DNA of 64,000 nucleotides from DASUPK01 sp963747425 (GTDB lineage: Bacteria; Actinomycetota; Thermoleophilia; Solirubrobacterales; 70-9): NCBI GenBank assembly GCA_963747425.1, contig CAVVFJ010000008.1, positions 1-64,000 of the forward strand. Direction: 5' to 3'. Position 1 is the first letter of the stretch. Each line of letters opens with the position of its first letter. The position numbers and the translations under genes were made by a program. Below the pieces are notes generated by a model that was not told the origin of the DNA, did not search any database, and saw only the letters and a program-made list of their open reading frames with translations. Positions 60,963-64,000 of this stretch are shown here, one piece after another.

Positions 60963-61796
60963 TCATGGACGGCCCGCGTGCGGAGCGGGCGCCTCGACGG
61001 CCAGCACCCGGCCCGTTCGCGGCCCCTTGCCGATGGCGTCTGGGCCGTTCCATTCCTGAGCCATGATGAACAGCGTGTCGCGGTCGACCCCGCCCAACAT
61101 GCACGCGAAGCAGCCTCGATCGACCTCGATCGTCTGCAGGACCTCGCCGCCCTCTCGCACTCGCACACATCGCTTGTTTGGCACGTCCGCGTACCAGACG
61201 GCGCCCTCTGCGTCGATGCAGATCCCGTCCGGGACCCCGTCACCCAGGTCCGCCCAGGTCCTCCGGTTGGCAAGCGCCCCATCGGCGGCAATGTCGAACC
61301 CGATCAGCTCCTTCGCGTATGAATCGGCCACGATCAACGTCGCGCCGTCGGGCGTCACAGCCATCCCATTGGGGAATGCCACGTCCTCGGCGACCTTCTC
61401 GGCCGATCCGTCGGTCCGGAGCAGCGCGACGAGGCCGGGAGCGAACTCGCCTCCCCCCATCAGGTCGAACCCGGCGCCGTTGACGTAGGCGCTCCCGCTG
61501 TCGTCGACCACGATCTCGTTCCAGCCGTAGTCGGAGAGATCGCCGAGGTCGCGGTGCGTGACCAGGGAACCGTCCTCCCCCATCCGAAGCAGCTCCCGGC
61601 CGGCCGTGATCAGCATGGGGCCGTCCGGGAGCCAGTCGATCGAGAACGGAAACGCGTCGACGCTCGCCATGACCTCGCTGTCGCCGTCCTCCCCCAGTGC
61701 GATCACTCGTTGGGCGACCCAATCCGAGAACCAGAGCCGCCCCTCGTGCCAGCGCGGAGACTCGCCCAGGCCAATGCCCTCGATCAGGGTTCTCAT
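60963..61796 (-). CDS. SMP-30/gluconolactonase-type beta-propeller hydrolase
   Basis: ATG overlaps the SRPBCC stop (ATGA), for 277 residues. GLGESPRWHEGRLWFSDW at the start carries the first Ca2+ ligand Glu; GWNEIVVDDSGSAYV, FPNGMAVTPDGATLIVADSYAKEL and GDGVPDGICIDAEGAVWYADV supply the Asn and Asp ligands of the six-bladed SGL propeller. These enzymes hydrolyse sugar lactones or related esters. It is third in the operon ArsR - SRPBCC - SMP-30, so its expression may respond to the ArsR ligand. Confidence 0.87.
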   Translation of the reverse strand: MRTLIEGIGLGESPRWHEGRLWFSDWVAQRVIALGEDGDSEVMASVDAFPFSIDWLPDGPMLITAGRELLRMGEDGSLVTHRDLGDLSDYGWNEIVVDDSGSAYVNGAGFDLMGGGEFAPGLVALLRTDGSAEKVAEDVAFPNGMAVTPDGATLIVADSYAKELIGFDIAADGALANRRTWADLGDGVPDGICIDAEGAVWYADVPNKRCVRVREGGEVLQTIEVDRGCFACMLGGVDRDTLFIMAQEWNGPDAIGKGPRTGRVLAVEAPAPHAGRP

Positions 61797-62311
61797 CCAC
61801 CCGCCTGGGCGTAGCGCAGCGAACCAGGCGTATCGAGCAGCTCCCCGGTCTCGAGCAGCGTCTTCAGTCCGGAGAGGATCATCATCCAGCCGCCATATAC
61901 CTCCGGGTTGGCGTCGATCGGGAGCTGGTCGTGGATCACGGTCAGCATGCAGGAGTCGCCGACCTTCCTGATCTCCCAGGTGACCCGCGAGGTGCCGACG
62001 GCCTTCACCTCGTCGCTCCACAACGCGGTGGAGCTCTGGACGAGCCGGTTGGGCGGATCGACCTCCAGGTTCTCGCCCTCGGCGATCTCGATCACGCCTG
62101 GGACGCCGGACGTGTACGTGGAGCCCTGGGTCCAGTCGGAGGTGGTGCTCACCCCGAAGCTGTACTTGGCGCGCATCTCGGGATCGGTGATCGCCTCCCA
62201 GAGGCGCTCGGGGGTGGTCTTGATGTAGATCTCGAACACGGCCGTCCCGCTGCTTCCGTCGGAATCGGGAACGAGCGCGATCTGATGGGGAACCTCGAAT
62301 TCCTCAGGCAA
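61793..62311 (-). CDS. SRPBCC (AHSA1-like) domain protein
   Basis: 172 residues. TAVFEIYIKTTPERLWEAITDPEMRAKYSFGV is the N-terminal strand-helix of AHSA1-type SRPBCC proteins, with strands through TWEIRKVGDSCMLTVIHDQLP and the long C-terminal helix GGWMMILSGLKTLLETGELL. The start overlaps the ArsR gene by 8 bases and the stop overlaps the SMP-30 gene by 4. SRPBCC/ArsR pairs like this occur in many Actinobacteria; ligand not known. Confidence 0.87.
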   Translation of the reverse strand: MPEEFEVPHQIALVPDSDGSSGTAVFEIYIKTTPERLWEAITDPEMRAKYSFGVSTTSDWTQGSTYTSGVPGVIEIAEGENLEVDPPNRLVQSSTALWSDEVKAVGTSRVTWEIRKVGDSCMLTVIHDQLPIDANPEVYGGWMMILSGLKTLLETGELLDTPGSLRYAQAGG

Positions 62312-62621
62312 CGTCTTCCTCCTCGAGTTCTCTTTTCAGGCCCGTGAGTCCTGAGACCCAGGGCTCCGCGTACTTGCTGACCCAGCGCTCGTAGAGGAGC
62401 CGGATCGGGACGGGGTTCAGGAAATGGAGCTTCTCGCGGCCCCGTCTGCGGGTGACCACGAGGTTGGCCGCCTCGAGCACCTTCAGGTGCTTCATCACGC
62501 CGAAGCGCGACATCGGCAGGCGCTCCTCGAGAGCGCTCAGCGATTGCCCGTCCCGCTCGAAGAGCCGGTCGAGCAGATCGCGCCTGGTCGGATCGGCAAG
62601 TGCCCTGAACACATCATCCAT
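62304..62621 (-). CDS. ArsR-family transcriptional regulator
   Basis: ATG 62621 gives 105 residues starting MDDVFRALADPTRRDLLDRLF, the standard ArsR opening. The helix-turn-helix is LSALEERLPMSRFGVMKHLKVLEAANLVV. No metal-binding Cys is present. It leads the operon with SRPBCC and SMP-30, and a perfect inverted repeat ends 12 bases upstream of its start, arguing for autorepression. Here ArsR comes first, unlike the pair at 35642-36432, where SRPBCC comes first. Confidence 0.9.
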   Translation of the reverse strand: MDDVFRALADPTRRDLLDRLFERDGQSLSALEERLPMSRFGVMKHLKVLEAANLVVTRRRGREKLHFLNPVPIRLLYERWVSKYAEPWVSGLTGLKRELEEEDVA

Positions 62622-62633
62622 AGGACGCAGTAT

Positions 62634-62653
62634 ATGTGACCTTTTAGTCACAT
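62634..62653. promoter_or_regulatory. Candidate ArsR operator
   Basis: ATGTGAC (62634-62640) and GTCACAT (62647-62653) are perfect 7-bp inverted repeats with spacer CTTTTA. It lies just upstream of the ArsR start and 59 bases before the divergent metallo-hydrolase gene, so it could act on both. Confidence 0.65.
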
Positions 62654-62711
62654 GTCAAGAGCCAAGACTAATCGGGTCGCTCCTCTCGGAGCGCCCTCGC
62701 ATAATCCACTC

Positions 62712-63422
62712 ATGCCGATCGATCTCCAATGCCTGACCGCCCCCAATCCCAGTCCGATGACCCTGGAGGGGACCAACACCTATGTCGTCGGGCAGGACCC
62801 GGCGGTGGTGATCGACCCGGGACCCGACGACGCCGGGCACATCGGGGCGGTCCGCGAAGCGGCGGAGGCGCGCGGCGGGATTGGGACGGTCCTGCTCACA
62901 CACGGGCATGGCGACCACAGCGACGGCGTCGAGACGCTCGGCGTCGAGCCGACCACCGTCTCGGACGGCGAGACCGTCGCCGGCCTGCAGGCGATCGCCA
63001 CCCCCGGGCACGCCGCGGACCACTTCTGCTTCCTGCTCGGAAAGGCGTGCTTCACGGGCGACCTGATCCTCGGCATGGGCTCGACGATCGTGGGACCGCG
63101 CGACACGGGCGGCTCGCTGCTCGACTACATGCGCTCGCTGGAGCGGCTGCAGGCCCTCGATCTCGAGGTCCTCTATCCCGGGCACGGGCCGGAGGTCCAC
63201 GACCCGCAGGCGAAGATCGCCGAGTACATCGAGCACCGGATGATGCGGGAGCGGCGGCTGGTCGCGGCCCTCGATCGGGGCGAGCGCTCCCGCGCCGCGC
63301 TGCTCGCCGAGGTGTGGGACGACGTTCCCCGGGAGCTCCGCGGCCCCGCGGCGATCGCGATGGAGGCGCACCTCGAGAAGCTCCAGGACGAGGGGCGGCT
63401 GCCGGCCGACCTGCGCGACTGA
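62712..63422 (+). CDS. MBL-fold metallo-hydrolase (LACTB2-like)
   Basis: ATG 62712 gives 236 residues. Zinc ligands are in LLTHGHGDHSDGV (the H-x-H-x-D-H motif), ATPGHAADHFCF, FTGDLIL and LYPGHGP. PNPSPMTLEGTNTYVVG at 11-27 and the C-terminal winged-helix-like tail (LAEVWDDVPRELRGPAAIAMEAHLEKLQ) match LACTB2-type enzymes, some of which are ribonucleases. Substrate not certain. Divergent from the ArsR operon. Confidence 0.87.
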   Translation: MPIDLQCLTAPNPSPMTLEGTNTYVVGQDPAVVIDPGPDDAGHIGAVREAAEARGGIGTVLLTHGHGDHSDGVETLGVEPTTVSDGETVAGLQAIATPGHAADHFCFLLGKACFTGDLILGMGSTIVGPRDTGGSLLDYMRSLERLQALDLEVLYPGHGPEVHDPQAKIAEYIEHRMMRERRLVAALDRGERSRAALLAEVWDDVPRELRGPAAIAMEAHLEKLQDEGRLPADLRD

Positions 63423-63455
63423 CCGCCGAGGCAGCCCCCCTGGTATGAACCTCCG

Positions 63456-64000
63456 ATGGGTCTAGATCCAGCCCGCCTACTGCGCACCGGCGCCAAGGGG
63501 ATGGGGATCGGCACGGCGCTGTTCGGCGCGACCGCCGCCGGCCTCTGGTGGCGGCTCTTCAGGCAGCCGCTGCCGCGGACCAAGGGGAGCCTGACGGTCC
63601 GCGGGCTCGACGACCGGGTTGAGATCGCCCGCGACCGCTGGGGGATGCCCACGGTCAGGGCGCGGACCGCGGCGGACCTGTGGTTCGGGCAGGGCTTCTG
63701 CCATGGCCAGGACCGGCTCTGGCAGATCGACGTCCAGCGGCGCATCTGCTCCGGGCGCGTCTCGGAGATCGCCGGGCGCGCCGGCCTGCCGGTCGATCGC
63801 CTGATGCGCACGCTGGGGCTGCGCCGCGTCGCTCTGCGGGAGGAGACCGAGCTCGACGGCGACCTGCGATCCCTTTTGGACGCCTATTGCGCGGGCGTCA
63901 ACGAGGCGGCGCGAACCGCCACGGCGCCGGCTGCCGAGTTCCAGATGCTGCGGCTGAAGTTCGAGGACTGGAGGCCCGCCGACATGCTGGCGGGCGGGAA
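63456..64000 (+). CDS. Penicillin acylase family protein, N-terminal part (cut by window edge)
   Basis: ATG 63456 opens a frame that runs to the window end (181 residues seen). A hydrophobic segment (GMGIGTALFGATAAGLWW) near residues 16-33 is a signal or anchor. VEIARDRWGMPTVRARTAADLWFGQGFCHGQDRLWQIDVQRRI is the alpha-chain start of penicillin/acyl-homoserine-lactone acylases, followed by DAYCAGVNEAART. The Ser nucleophile of the beta chain lies outside the window. It is a paralogue of the gene at 47580, from a different subgroup (no lipobox). Confidence 0.85.
   Translation, partial: MGLDPARLLRTGAKGMGIGTALFGATAAGLWWRLFRQPLPRTKGSLTVRGLDDRVEIARDRWGMPTVRARTAADLWFGQGFCHGQDRLWQIDVQRRICSGRVSEIAGRAGLPVDRLMRTLGLRRVALREETELDGDLRSLLDAYCAGVNEAARTATAPAAEFQMLRLKFEDWRPADMLAGG

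Overview
The window is a very GC-rich, tightly packed bacterial chromosome segment. Start codons are often GTG or TTG, and the single canonical tRNA has no encoded CCA. Several features point to an actinobacterium of the class Thermoleophilia (Solirubrobacterales/Gaiellales-like): acyl-CoA carboxylase made of a biotinylated alpha subunit, a beta subunit and an epsilon subunit; fused PafB-PafC; secreted proteins with Lys-rich or Pro-rich tails; and the small secreted family at 3880. The taxonomic call is inference from gene content; there is no rRNA here. No prophage, insertion sequence with transposase, or CRISPR array was seen.

Layout. 1-2.0 kb: a copper-type locus, with CsoR divergent from a YHS-domain permease and a DUF4396 protein and a perfect CsoR-like operator between them. 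2-8.2 kb: a Ca2+/H+ antiporter, lineage-specific secreted proteins and a membrane-anchored sigma/zinc-finger fusion. 8.2-14.5 kb: UDP-xylose synthase, UDP-GlcNAc 2-epimerase, MarR, PEP-mutase-like and SDR genes. 14.5-18.3 kb: methylmalonyl-CoA mutase, carboxylase beta and epsilon subunits, and dodecin. 20.3-20.5 kb: a tRNA-like RNA followed by an inverted repeat and a terminator. 21.2-28.1 kb: assimilatory sulfate reduction (sir, cysH, sat, cysC) plus an Rrf2 regulator and a TauE-like permease. 28.1-32.8 kb: carboxylase alpha subunit and succinyl-CoA synthetase. 33-44 kb: housekeeping and regulatory genes (aminotransferase, DtxR, ArsR/SRPBCC, clpP, folP, a DUF1998-type helicase, tRNA-Phe). 44-64 kb: secreted hydrolases, two penicillin-acylase-family genes, sigma/anti-sigma, endonuclease IV, LtrA, YhaM-like nuclease, fused PafBC, a LuxR/flavin monooxygenase pair and a second ArsR/SRPBCC operon.

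How the genes work together. PccA, PccB, PccE and the mutase carry propionyl-CoA to succinyl-CoA, and SucCD turns this into succinate with ATP or GTP. Sat makes APS, the 4Fe-4S-type CysH reduces APS to sulfite and Sir reduces sulfite to sulfide. Several regulators sit beside perfect inverted repeats that are good operator candidates.

Data-quality note. Five genes are interrupted by one-base indels, at about 0.69, 1.25, 2.57, 4.1-4.3, 4.89, 40.06 and 41.43 kb, while most other genes are clean. Some or all of these could be assembly errors rather than true pseudogenes. The strongest non-coding finds are the tRNA-Sec-shaped RNA at 20317-20411, a 30-bp repeat present three times (twice inside genes), and a REP-like hairpin at 13860-13906.
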